A DNA stretch of 64,000 nt from Multifurca ochricompacta (Eukaryota > Basidiomycota > Agaricomycetes > Russulales > Russulaceae). Position numbers and translations under genes: made by a program. Under the pieces are notes generated by a model. That model saw only the letters and a program-made list of their open reading frames with translations, was not told where the DNA came from and did not search any database. Shown one piece after another: positions 43,925 to 55,447 of this stretch. The number at the start of each line of letters is the position of its first letter. Positions within the stretch are counted from its first letter, which is position 1. The DNA is taken from NCBI GenBank assembly GCA_022496185.1, contig WTXG01000014.1, positions 124,001-188,000 of the forward strand, in the 5' to 3' direction.

Positions 43925-46055
43925 TCATAAGAAAGATATCAACGCTGCAATAGCAAGAATGAGACCGAGAACGGATCCTGTCATTGGGTGGGTCAGCGTC
44001 GCACTATTTTTTCCGGTACTATTGTCGGGGCTGTTCGAAGAACTGTTCAAGGAACCACTGCCTTGGGTGGAGCGGACACTCGGGGGCAATACGCTTGCTG
44101 GTGCAGTCGGTTGAGTGCCAATCTGCCCATTGCCAACTACAACATTTGTACCGTGACTGGGAATGCCATTGATGGTTACAAATAGGAAGGCAGGTCCGGG
44201 TTGGAAGAGGTTGGGATTAGGTGGTAGCTGTGCAGTGTGGAGAATAATCGTCCCGTCGGACTGAACAGTGTAAGTGTTGTTCAATTGCATGATCCGTTGG
44301 CCCATATTCATAGCATGTGTTGTAAAGCCCTGACGAATCAACCAAATTGTTGTATTATCCGCTGCGTCGTTTGCAGGACTAGAATAAGAGGTCGAAGGTA
44401 TAGCGATATCAAAGGATCACCACCATAAGTCAAACCCTTTGGAATGTTCTGTGGCACGGGGCGCGTCTTCGCAGCAAAGTAAGGGGGATAAAAGTACTCG
44501 GCAGTGTATGTCGTGGGGTATATTGTCGTCAAATTCACATCAATGTTCGGGTTGGAGCCGGCGACCATGACAGAACCATCAGGAAGCAGCAAAGCCGACG
44601 AGTGATACAGCCGAGGAATATTGGAAGAGCTCAAACCGGCGGTCGACCAGCGGCTGCCAGCAGGCGCGTTCGGGTTGTAGATTGCGGGCTGACCAACAGG
44701 CCCCGTTGCTAATGATTCACCGTATGGCATAGCCCATACGTCGTGGTCGTCAGAGTCCTTTGCGCATACCCTGCTGTGCCGTATTCTCCACCATTGATGA
44801 CGAGGAGTGTGCCATCGGGAAGTGCGATAAACTGGCCCATGGTACGGCCGATTGGAAGGCTATCGTCTTGCACGTATGTGGGTGCTGATCCATCTTGAGG
44901 TTCAGGGGTGATGCGATGACAACCAGAAGACGCAGGAACAGTCCAGGTGTCGACGAATGGCCAACTATAATTGCCCCATTGATCGTCCTGCATATCCTGG
45001 CCACCACAGAAAATAAGCGTTGGGGTGTAATTATTGACGGGAGTCAGAGGAAGCATGGCATTCGCTCCTGACGCTGGGTATACTCGGATGATCTGCCCTG
45101 GCATGTCGGGCAGCGGGGTCTCGACGTTAGCATCGTAGTCCCAAAGGACTGTTAACAGTCAGTGGAGGAGGTCGGGCGCAAGGACAAAGGTTAACTTAAC
45201 TGGTAGAGTAATTAGCCTGAACGAACATTTTGCCGGAGGGCATGAGATACGTCAACGCGTACGAATTGAGTCCGCTGGTTTTTACCATGAAATTCATGAC
45301 TTGAGGAGATTGCGACGCCGGAGGAAAGAACTCATATGTCGGCTCAGCTGCACCACCTTCGTACGCGGGATCGGTGTTCGGTGTGTTGCGGTTGATATAA
45401 CCCCCGCTAGTGAACCCGCCGATCAATACGACCGTTCCATTGGCAAGGCTTCTGCAGCGGGATACCAACGACGCTTTGCCATTTGAAGACCATTCTGAGA
45501 GTCATACCAAGAGCATGGAGATGAATTGACGTCCCCGTCACACGGTGTAATGACTCGGATGGCACGGGTGCCGTCGTAATCTTGGTAGGTAGGATCAAAG
45601 GCGGTGGTGGAACCAGGAGCAGAGTTGTCACCGCCAGGACCGATAGCGTTATTTCCTCCAAAAACGACAAAAGAGGAATTAGGGAGATGCATTCCAGCAG
45701 CGCAGAAAGCGTTGGTTTGAACATCTATCGGTGTTGCCGTTCGCGAGCCAATGTCCCTGTTCGACATTTAGATCGGTTCACCACGTAAGTCAGAGAAATA
45801 CTGACCAAACTGAAGCGTAGAGGGAGTGACCATTGACCTGATGCGCATTTCCCTCCACCTTATCAATAATATAGACCTTGTTAGGGCTACCTACGAACAT
45901 CTGAGATCGTTAAGCGACAGAAGTACAGAAGTGAGTTGGTAGCACACCATCATAGCGCTGACGAGTGTGTCGCCGGCAACAACGAAGGTACCAGGCTGTT
46001 GAGCGAAGACGGAAGGGGCTACTAGCCCAAAGGCAAGTAAAGAGGACAATAACAT
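43925..46055 (-). CDS. Glyoxal oxidase, GPI-anchored (AA5-type)
   Basis: Copper-radical oxidase of the extracellular ligninolytic toolkit; the family oxidises small aldehydes such as glyoxal to acids and makes H2O2 for peroxidases. Start at 46055: a 19-residue signal peptide (MLLSSLLAFGLVAPSVFA), then QQPGTFVVAGD. First intron follows codon 36 (45947). A second short intron lies near 45780-45840 and others in the middle. Family residues visible: Cys in FCAAGMHL, Tyr in KRRWYPAAE, Tyr-His in RLYHSSALLLPDGS and His in RQGFTTHAMNM. The C-terminus has a Ser/Thr-rich linker and a hydrophobic tail (SVLGLILAIAALISFL) suited to a GPI anchor. It is divergently arranged with the histone deacetylase gene, 432 bp apart. 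Confidence 0.93.
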
Positions 46056-46487
46056 GAGGACAAATCAAGCTTGAGCTACTTAAAAAAGTTGGTAAGAAGC
46101 TCAAGCAGGGCTAAACGATTGAAGGAGAGGAAGGAAAGGAGAGGAAGGGACAGGAGCAACTATCCAAGAGGAGACACCAGAGAGAGGAGAAACGATAAAT
46201 GATGAATTAGGTGAGGATGGAGGAGGGAGAGGAAGAGAAAAGTAAAAAGTAAAAACCCCGTCCACTCCCGTACTCATCCCGTCCCCCGTCCCCTCCCCTC
46301 TTTTTTTTCTTGGAACTTGGAAAAAGGATTACCCCGGCCGCACTGCCAAGATTTGTGCCGAAAGGGCGTCGAGCGCTAGGGCGAGACAGACACAGCCATC
46401 TGCTGCATTGACACCTCGTGCCGAAAGTAAAGAGTGACTTTGACTTTGACTTTGACGGTGCCTTATATTACGATTACGGTGTTGACT
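46056..46487. promoter_or_regulatory. Shared divergent promoter, oxidase/deacetylase
   Basis: 432 bp between divergent start codons. It includes C-rich and T-rich tracts (about 46255-46312) and a run of GACTTT units (46435-46455) next to the deacetylase start. No defined factor site is claimed. Confidence 0.5.
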
Positions 46488-48012
46488 ATGATGTCTCCAC
46501 GACGAATTACCTATGTAGCATCAGAGAAGCTTGCGAAGGTTCGTCGTCGTCGTCGTCATCATCATCGACACCGTCCAGAACCATTACTGATCTGTTATTA
46601 ATCCATCCAACTTCGCGGTTCTCTTTTTCTTTCTTTCAGACTTCCTCCCTTCTTCCATCAAACCGAAACCGCTCCTCCTTCGTTCACGCTCTTATAACCT
46701 CTTTTGGGATTCTCCGTGCTCCTCCAAACTCACCACCATCTCATATTGTCGCCGTACTTCGCCCTTCACCAGCATCATGGCGTGACCTTGCAGCGTATCA
46801 CGATCGATCCTACGTCGACGCACTGCTTGCAGACCCACCAGGTCCTGACTCGGCATCTTGCAAAGAGTTTGGTCTCGAAGACGTACTTGCGACTTCTATT
46901 TTCTCTTCTATTATGGTAGTATTCACCAGCTAGGTGTAGGACTGCCCACCATTTCCCGGCCTTGGAGAGTATGTCCTGGGCATAGCAGGCGCGTCACTTA
47001 CTGCCGCGCGAGAGCTAGCGGAAGGAAGATGTGACGTGGCCATCTGTTGGGATGGTGGAAGGTCTGCATGGTCTCTTACTTCAAACCAAACTGTACGTTG
47101 AGCGGACTCAGACACCATGCTCATAAATCTCTAGCTTCAGGATTCTGCTATGTGAACGATTGCGTACTCGCCCTTCTAGTTCTCAGGCGCGCACCTCCAC
47201 TACCGCCCCTCTCGTCGAGCCCAGGTATCCCGCGGAAGAAATCCCGTGTAATGTACTTGGACATAGATGTGCACTATGGAGACGGCGTCGCTGCCGCATT
47301 TCGAGGTGCAGGCGCACGAGGCCAGGTCCTTACTTTATCAATCCATCACACTGCTTCTGGCTTCTTCCCACCCTCCGAACATTCGACCCTTCCAGTCCCA
47401 TCCTCAGCTGCTTTTGACCCTTTCACACTTTCCCTACCATTGCATGCTGGGGCAAGTCGCGCCACATTCGCACGTGTGTGGCTAACAGTTGAACGTATTA
47501 TTGCTGCCTTTGCACCCGACTATATCACGCTACAATGTGGCGTTGACGGTCTCGCAGGAGACCCTGTTGGCGTGTGGAACTGGACTCTTGGTGGTGAAGG
47601 CGGTCTCGCCTGGTTTGTTTGGCGCGTACTCGAATCCTCTGCTAAGGTACTTCTCCTTGGTGGTGGTAAGTAACCCGTGTGATTAAGATGATTCTTGGCT
47701 CTGACATGACATCCAGGTGGATACACCCTTGTGAACACTGCTCGCGCGTGGGCGCTGCTGACTTCGATTGCGGTGCGTCCTGCGTCATCGGGGAGGCTAC
47801 TTCTTGCTTATGAAGGCTCAAAACAGTGTGGTGCACCCCTCGCTCTTGACACACCAATTCCTCCACACCCTGGCTTTCCAATGTATGCGCCGTCATTCAT
47901 TTTGGATGTGCCAACGGGAAATGTTCGCGATGAAAATACGGATGAATACCTCACCGAGGTCGATGCTATATTTGAACTTGTCGCAGATGCCTTGCTCACT
48001 CAGTTGGCCTAG
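46488..48012 (+). CDS. Class I (HDAC8/HOS-like) histone deacetylase
   Basis: Zinc-dependent lysine deacetylase, nuclear by family. The five-exon model closes exactly: 46488-46538, 46640-46882, 46940-47061, 47112-47665 and 47717-48012, giving 421 residues. It starts MMSPRRITYVASEKLAK and joins TSSLLPSNRNRSS, the usual N-terminal deacetylase motif. Catalytic motifs: CWDGGRHHAHKSLASGFCYVND (His-His dyad), YLDIDVHYGDGV (zinc Asp and His), TASGFFP, and GGGGYT spanning the last intron. A zinc-ligand Asp region QCGVDGLAGDPVG is present. A longer upstream ATG at 46418 gives a poly-Ser run that is really intron 1. Length fits a small class I enzyme without a long tail. Confidence 0.93.
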
Positions 48013-49466
48013 CCCCCAATATCGGGGCTCTCCAGACCGCAAGTACACCTATAGCCTAGCTCCGATCAGGTCTTCCCACCAAATGTCACCAACTATTCCA
48101 GAAAGATTCGTGAAGTCACACCTCTCCATTCGTAGAAGGGGTGGGAATGAGATAATTTCCAAGAAACTTGTCGTTGTGACTGAGCTGGTTGCCTCCGTGG
48201 AAGAACTAACTTTAAGTTGTAAGCAACTCATACGTTACACATTGAGCATAGAGTACAAGCCGAGCATCATCTTGACATGAATTCACAGTCTATCTCAGCC
48301 AGTGAGCCGGAGCAATTGAGACTTGATTATTTTGACAATAAAGAAAATTACCTGCAGTGAGTCGTTGAGTGGTTTTTAAGATGATGAGATTTGTTGGATT
48401 CGCTCGCCACACAATCCATCACAGCCTAGTAGCGCCCCAAAGTCACCACATCAATGTTCTCGCTCACTGGATTCCACCAGGACTAATCTTAGGGTCCAGC
48501 AGTCCGGGGCCATACAACATCGGCTCAACGCCGCGCGTGAAAAGAGGCTATTGGTCGAACGACCCATGGCACTTGGCCAGGTTCCCAAGGAGAGGAGAGT
48601 TGATTTAGCATCAGCATCTGGCAACCCAAGAGTGGGCCCAAGGTGTGACATTCACGCATGATGACGGGAAAGAGAGGTGGCCATTAGTGATCGATGGGTT
48701 AACCCCCTACATCCTCAATCTCATCAATCGCGATGCATCAAGTGTCGCAAGCCACCTGTGTGAATCCAATACAATCTTCTAGACTGGATTCCGAGGATGA
48801 GAAAGGAGTGTGCCTAGTCGATTAATATACAGGGCTGAATAGGTTGAACACTATGCCTCACTGCATGACTGAAGCGAGGAAGCTCACGCATCATTCGGTC
48901 TAACATTGTGGATGACAGCAGGGTGGAATGAAAACATTGACGTTGGCGCGCACGGAACAAGTGCCCAACCCCTTGAAAAGTACTAGCATCTCACCTGATG
49001 GTCGTCCCGTGACAATTACTCAATCTTCAATCTCTTCTGTTCCCCAAAGACATGATAGCTGACAGCTGAGCGATTTATGATTATTATGACTTGAAACCTC
49101 AGACCTTTGCTAGCCTATGAGGATCCGACTTGCGAAATGCTCAGTCATTGCTTTCATTCAATCTGTCGATTCCCTGTTTGTTAAGACTCCATGAATTATA
49201 CCCCGTGCGCAGTATAATATACACCAGTTCACAGGTCCATCCACCTGTCAACGTCACTCAGCGCGTCACTCTAGCACGTCATCTATTGCCCGCCATGCCA
49301 TGGCCCAGCGAACAAAATAGAAGCCAGCCAGTACCCGTGACGCACCATTTAGGGCCTGGGCTGGATTTCATCACACTTAGTGACAGCTTCTCAGAATCCC
49401 TCCGAACAGTATATATCATCCCGATGTCCTTGCACTACCGACAACACCCCAATATTCCTTCCCACC
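48013..49466. other. Intergenic, promoter of the repeat-protein gene
   Basis: No gene is recognised on either strand. Near its right end AGTATATATC (about 49409) is a plausible TATA element about 55 bp before the next start codon. Another A/T-rich box lies near 49211. Confidence 0.5.
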
Positions 49467-50530
49467 ATGTCCTACAATACTTATGGTTCTAACAACAAGT
49501 AAGACAAGTCTGACACGCATGCAGAACTCTATATCTAACAACAACGACCCAATAGCAGGGCGTCTGATGTTGATGATAATAATTTAGCATCTTCAAACAG
49601 GTACAGATAAGGGCCAAAGGACTATGGTTCTGGCACTGCCGATGCTTACAATAGTGGTGGCAGGTCGTCTGATGACAGCTATGGGTCGTCGAAGCAGGAT
49701 TCATACGGATCAAATAATCGAAACACTGGCGACAACTATGGGTCGTCGAACCAGGACTCATACGGATCAAATAATCGTGGTGACGGAAACACTGGTGCCG
49801 ACAGCTACGGGTCGTCGGGCCAGGACTCATACGGATCAAATAATCGAAACACTGGCGACAACTACGGGTCGTCGAAGCAGGACTCATACGGGTCAAATAA
49901 TCGAAACACTGGCGACAGCTACGGGTCGTCGAACCAGGACTCATACGGATCAAATAATCGTGGTGACGGAAACACTGGTACCGACAGCTACGGGTCGTCG
50001 AAACAGGACTCATACGGATCAAGTAATCGAAACACTGGCGACAACTATGGGTCGTCGAACCAGGACTCATACGGATCAAATAATCGTGGTGACGGAAACA
50101 CTGGTGCCGACAGCTACGGGTCGTCGGGCCAGGACTCATACGGATCAAGTAATCGAAACACTGGCGACAACTATGGGTCGTCGAACCAGGACTCATACGG
50201 ATCAAATGACCATGGCTCAAGCAACAATCGCGTCGAATCCTCTGAGGGCACTGGTAATCGAACTTCCTCAAATCCAGGGGACTGGGTCGACAAGGGTGTT
50301 GGTATTGCAGCACAGACGGTTGGGTATAATCTGGTGCGTGTAGAAAGCGCACATAGACGTACAGTATGCCGTGTTAAGGTTGTGGCGATGTGACTGCAGG
50401 ACGACAAGACGAAACATAATATTGGTGATGGAATACGTAAAGGTATCTCAAAGTTCGGTGGAGGCGTCAGTAAGTCCTTGTGACTGTTGTGTCAGCGTTT
50501 TTTCATGTTAACACTCCTGTAGACTTTTGA
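49467..50530 (+). CDS. DDR48-like hydrophilic Ser-Tyr-Gly repeat protein
   Basis: Low-complexity, very hydrophilic protein. After a short first exon (MSYNTYGSNN) comes an array of nine blocks of the type DSYGSSNQDSYGSNN separated by RNTGDN or RGDGNTGA, then a unique C-terminus (NPGDWVDKGVGIAAQTVGYN). Introns at about 50334-50399 and 50471-50522 lead to DDKTKHNIGDGIRKGISKFGG and a TGA at 50528. The SYGSSN-repeat style resembles yeast DDR48, a stress-induced protein; homology is inferred from composition. The join of exon 1 to the array is unresolved: a TAA at 49608 lies in frame before the array unless spliced out. Repeat unit lengths are multiples of three, so other frames are open too. Confidence 0.72.
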
Positions 50531-51555
50531 CCAGTGCGCGCATGTGGAAATAACGCAGGAAGAAAGTAAACCGTGAAGAAGATGTAACTCTAGAGAGAAT
50601 ATCGAATCCAGTTTTAGGGAATACTGTCATTATCAGTTATCGATGGATGGAATAGGATGTTTATGTGTAGGGAAACCCTAGGCCGGCTCGCTGCACGCAC
50701 CGGTAGGAAGAGAGGGTAAGCATCAACATCTTTGGTGATAACCATTGTCATCGCCAAACACCAACGTCGCCTGTCTCTAAGCCATGAACCGGTGTCATGA
50801 AATCACAATAGCGTTGTCCTCATTACTCCCCAGCACCAGGATTATCATCGTGTCATTGTGACGGGGTCATAGCACCCCAAATGTCCGTAATTCTGGGGCG
50901 ATCAACCCATAGGACAAAGGCTGGAAGCAGAGAGACGTAGTAGCGGTTGTGGGTATTATCGATTATCGAATAGGGCGTTTGGGGTGGCTGTCCAAAGAGT
51001 GACCCCGGCGCAGTGAAAATTCTACCCCACGACGGCGAACTTCTTAGCTGCCTACCAGTTCGGGAAGGACTGCAATGTCAGCCCAAACTTTTAGGAATAC
51101 CTCGTTTACCACCACGGCTTCAGACAGCGGGGCAACCTCTAGCACGCGCAGTTTGACTGAATCACCCCAAACTCCATTTATAGTGGATACGATACTTGCA
51201 CCGTGTAAAGTGGACGGAATTGCTCGAGCAAAGTAAAAGAAAGGCAAAAACAATGAAATATGGCGTGCGAAAATCGCGGACACGCCGCCGATCCAGATGT
51301 GATGTGGACATCTCCTTCAGCTCCTCGTTAGTCTCGTGCCCAAGTTCACTCACTGTGTCCGTCACTCCTTAGCCATTCGATCCCTGACACGAGGGACTCA
51401 CAAACAGCTAAGCTCTGCCAGGTTGTTATTTTTTACAGGACTAGCCCCTTCCAAGGGTTCATTGTTGGGAGAGGCACAAAGCCAGCAAGAGGTTAACAAA
51501 GATGAGATTTTCAGGGTGTGGATGTGGGTGACTCTCAAGCAACATCTAGAGTGAA
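50531..51555. other. Intergenic, no recognisable gene
   Basis: Short open frames occur on both strands, but none has a recognisable motif, signal peptide or splice structure. Both flanking genes end towards this spacer, so it probably holds their terminators. Confidence 0.5.
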
Positions 51556-52400
51556 CTACCGTAGAACCCTGGATGTTTCCCATTAACGGCGGCAATTGTC
51601 GAGTCAGTGAGGGCGTGCACGTACAATATTGCGCAGTATACTTGACAGAGATCGGGGGAGACCCAGGGGAGCACTGGAAACGAAATTCACGTCAACGGGA
51701 CACAGCTCAGCAGGTCGAGAAGAGCGCACCGAGGCGGGCGGTTGTCCAGCTTTTGTGAATACGCGGAAGACTTGGCTTGCCAATTTTCCCGACACGCCAT
51801 TCAGCCGCAGCCAGTCAACATCCTGGTGACCAGTGGGGGCCGGAATGTCTCCAACTTTGGCGGTAACAACGAAAGCGTTGACATTGCCTGCAGTTGATCC
51901 ACTAGACGTAAAGTCAAATTTAGGACTCAGACCACCGGCAGGATTGACGATGAAGTAGTGCTGGCCGAGAACGTCAAGGCCCCAATTGTGATGGAGCCGA
52001 GAGATCAGTGTTGATTCTGATGGATTGTTGTTGGGGCATTGTGACCAGATCTTGAAGGCGTCATCCTGAATTTTCGAGAACTCTGAACTTTTATAGAGGC
52101 AAGAAATGTCGAACAATTCTGCAACGGCACCGATAGAACTGCTCAAAACCCCTTGTCAGTGGCGAACGGGCTACATTCCAGTATAACACACGTATAGTTG
52201 CCAGAGGCAGAACAGGTATAGTTTTGCACTCCGACGCCCAACGCGACATAGTTGGGGGGGAGGCTAGGAGAAATGAGTTGCGACTGGTTCTGGGGCAAGT
52301 GAAGAGCTGAGGCAGGAACCTGGCAACTATGTTTGTTGTGTGATGGGGCGGAAAACGCCTGAGTGGCTAGAAGAAACGAAAGGAACGACAGGACGAGCAT
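51556..52400 (-). CDS. DUF3455 family secreted protein
   Basis: Secreted protein of a fungal family of unknown role. Start at 52400: hydrophobic signal (MLVLSFLSFLLATQAFSA), then LPPNYVALGVGVQNYTCSASGNY, SSIGAVAELFDISCL, FDFTSSG and DVDWLRLNGVSGKLA. The last exons, joined over two short introns (about 51698-51753 and 51574-51629), give PPAS-CSPGSPPISVKYTAQYWFYG and a TAG at 51556. These blocks are the family's usual landmarks. One base appears missing in the C-run at 52149-52152, shifting frame between FATDKG and SSIGAVAEL; adding one G would restore the family reading. That could be a real lesion or a consensus error. Confidence 0.8.
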
Positions 52401-53736
52401 GAGGGAGGATCAAAGGAAGGACGTTGGCTGCGTGGAAGAACCGAGGCCTAGTATGAGGATGAATAGCAGTCGCCCATGCAGCTTTATAGAATAATATTCA
52501 TCTCATTTCCCCCCCCCTTGAAGTTGATGGGGTGCGTTGCGGCGGCCGACAAACTGAGTGAGCCAACGGTTCAACGAAGAGGAAATAAGGACCCTGAACA
52601 TTCGCTCAATTAACTGATAGCAAGCTTCTCGACAGATTGAGGGAGAGACGAGATCGGTTATGTACGGAATCAGAATTACCGTGTATGGAGATATTGTCTC
52701 TGATGAACGAACCTGCACGCCGGTCGCTGTATGACTTGATGGGAAGTGGGAATTAGCAAACCAAGGGATGGTGGGTTAGTGCGTCTAGGATGAGCACCTC
52801 ATCTTTCATCATCGAAAAAAAGGCAATCATGGACATCGTGTCATAGTTATGGATTTATGATTGTGAGTTCGAGAGTTCACCATCACACCTGTGTTTTTAG
52901 TAGTGCTAATTCCATCGGCTAACGGCGCCACTGAAAATAAAAAATAAAAAATAAAACCGAGAGGTGAGTCCACATGCGTCACGGTACCTTTTTTTGCCTG
53001 CCCTGCTGCCAGCCAGCAGCCATACCTAAATCTTCTAGGACTTTTTCTGTAAGCGGGAGTGGTATATAGGCCCGGCCCCTGAGATAGTTTGATGTGATGC
53101 GTCCGTTGCTTCGGAATTAGTGGAAATCTCACTTGCGTAAAACAAGGATAACGGCAGGCAACTCAAATGATGCGGTGGAGCTAAGGGGATGAAACGTCTT
53201 GATTCCCATTCCAAGTTACAACATGCTTATTTGTACCCATGCCGTCGCCGTTGTTGACCTCTGGCTATGCTAGTAGAGTACTCACCTCACAAAATTCAAT
53301 TTGAACCAAGCCAAGCAATGTGGATACCAAATCCTGCAGTTATGGGCCTCGCACCCTTGTAAGTAAAACTCCTTACCGTTGCCGGTAGCCGGTTATATTA
53401 GGACGCCAAAACCCATGGGTAGTAGTATCAACGTTGGCATGACAAGCGATGGGATCGGATTTGGAGTTGTGCCTTGACTTTCTGCTGGAGTAAAGCAAGT
53501 AAGTATGTAAGAGCAGCGTAATATGTGATGTTGATGTGCACATTGTGCGGGTGCGGGTGTTGGGATTTATTTTCCGTGCGTCACATTACATAATCTAATT
53601 TCCTGAATTTTAAGGAGTAATGTGATTTGAGAGTGAGAGTATGAGATGAGTAGGTACCTACTAATGTGAATGGCAGGCACTGCTCAATGGAAAGGCCCAC
53701 ACCAACGTAACGTTTACTTTGACAGACAGACATGAT
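52401..53736. other. Intergenic, no recognisable gene
   Basis: About 1.3 kb without a supported gene; several short frames show no motif. It contains the promoter of the DUF3455 gene on the minus strand and a small (AAAAT)n run near 52931-52954. Confidence 0.5.
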
Positions 53737-53751
53737 GAACCAATGGCAAAA

Positions 53752-54897
53752 TAAGGCACTGGCATTGTGCGGGCAGATGTGGAATTATTTGGACTAGCGC
53801 AGACCATGCGCTGGACCACGGATTTCTTCTCTGGGTCCCAACCCAAGTCCATTGTCATCACGTCCCCATCGTCCTCTGCAATCATTTCCCTTACTTCGCG
53901 GGACCCTAAGCGTTTTACTGCAGACTTCATCCTATTCCAGAACTCACTAACCTCCTTCATTTCCTCTTTCCCAGGGACGTCGCTCACCTTCATATGGGCC
54001 CCTACAATGACAAACTACCGCGCCCAAACTGTCTCTGCACAGGCTGCTGAACACTGCCGCGCTCGAACCCCCTTAGATACACTCAATGATCGCCCCTCCC
54101 TACCAAGTGAAGATCCCTCACCCGTCTTCGTGCTTTTGACAACTGGCGCGAGGATTGGCTTCGAGCCCGCGCGGATCACACCCCGACCCCCACCCACCCC
54201 AAGCGACGGGATAAGCAAGCCTATTCCCTGTCCATCAACCGCCCACCTAATGGTTGTAACCACCCCCTCTGGTCCGCCGCAACTAAAAGACCCAAGGCTG
54301 GTTCCACCCCCCTCACACGACACACCACGTCCACTGCCCTACGGTTTGCAGTTGGACACGCATTCACTGCTGAGTACGCTATTCGCTTTAAACCTAAACT
54401 AACCCCCTCCTCTAGGTCTTGCTCCTGTGATGGTATCACATCTGCCACCACTACCCACATCCTTTATGACTGCCCCCTTCATCGCGAGAGTCGCATTGCC
54501 TCAAATATGCACACTTGGTCATCAACAGCAACTCCCTTGATGACCATCTTCAATACCAAGAACCTTGTTGAAGCCCTGCTACGCTTCCTCCAAAACTCAC
54601 GCGCAGCCTTCAAGCCTTGCACTGCAATACTGCCCCCTGAACCAGACTAGACCGGGCATAGCATTAATGGACCCCCATCTCCCACTGTTGTGGCCGGTCT
54701 GAACCTACATGGCATTGCAGCCTGCCCTTGCCCCACCTAACCAACTTCATCACTTTTACTTTTCCCCCCGGGGTTTTTCGATGGGGCTATGCCCTAATAC
54801 ATTTACAGTAGCTACTAGAGGACCCTTTGTACTAGATAGCCGCGCGACTTAGGCACGGCCTTGCAAGCGCGTCAATGAAACTCGATTCATAAAAAAA
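53752..54897 (+). mobile_element. 5'-truncated LINE with RNase H remnant
   Basis: Remnant of a non-LTR retrotransposon. The plus strand encodes part of an RNase H (GLAQTMRWTTDFF, SIVITSPSSSAIISL, FTADFILFQNSL; Asp and Ser positions partly changed). After frame breaks it encodes the C-terminal cysteine motif (CDGITSATTTHILYDCPLH, about 54420-54480) and a stop near 54648. A 3' UTR ends in CATAAAAAAAG. A perfect 15-bp duplication GAACCAATGGCAAAA flanks it at 53737-53751 and 54898-54912, as expected from target-primed reverse transcription. RT and endonuclease are missing because of 5' truncation. Confidence 0.87.
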
Positions 54898-54912
54898 GAA
54901 CCAATGGCAAAA

Positions 54913-55447
54913 AGTTGCAAATGGGCTGATTTAACATTTCGCATGCCATGTGTGAAGAACGAACACCTTGTCAAATCAGGGTGTGTCAAGAAACCAGGTC
55001 ATATATCATTTTTCTGATTCTATTACGTTTCGGTGAGGGGTGAGGGTGAAGGCGGGATGTATGTCAAGTCATGTCGTTCGCTCCAGTCACTGTCTTCAGT
55101 TCTTTTGACGAATAATTTTAAGGACGGGGATTCAACTTTGTTCATCACTTTGTCTCGGTTTATGTTTATCCCATTCTCATTCTCATTTTTATCCCCGAGG
55201 GATGGGCGGCATTTGTCTAACATAAGCGCCCGAACCTTTGCCACCACATTTGCCTCCCTATGCCTATGCCTATGTCCCTATAGTGTAATCTATTAACATA
55301 TAATATTACTTACAAGATACCAGTTTCTTGATGTATATAAAGAAGCCTTCAAGGATAGGACAATCCATGTCAATGAGCTACACCGTGTGACTTACACATC
55401 TATGCCCTCCGCGAGTAACAAATCTCCCATGTGATTACAGGAGGAGT
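54913..55447. other. Intergenic, no recognisable gene
   Basis: 535 bp between the LINE and the stop codon of cardiolipin synthase. Open frames are short and without motifs. Confidence 0.5.

Noticed and set aside
46418..46933. 171-codon frame with poly-Ser as a separate gene
   Set aside because: It spans intron 1 and reads into intron 2 of the deacetylase gene; the spliced model fits the family far better.
49489..50352. Long minus-strand and alternative plus-strand frames over the repeat array
   Set aside because: Array units are multiples of three, so shadows stay open. Only the SYGSSNQ frame continues across introns into unique exons.
50594..51400. Short secreted-looking frames such as the one at 51044-51283
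   Set aside because: No start context, splice support or family motif; similar frames occur by chance in this spacer.
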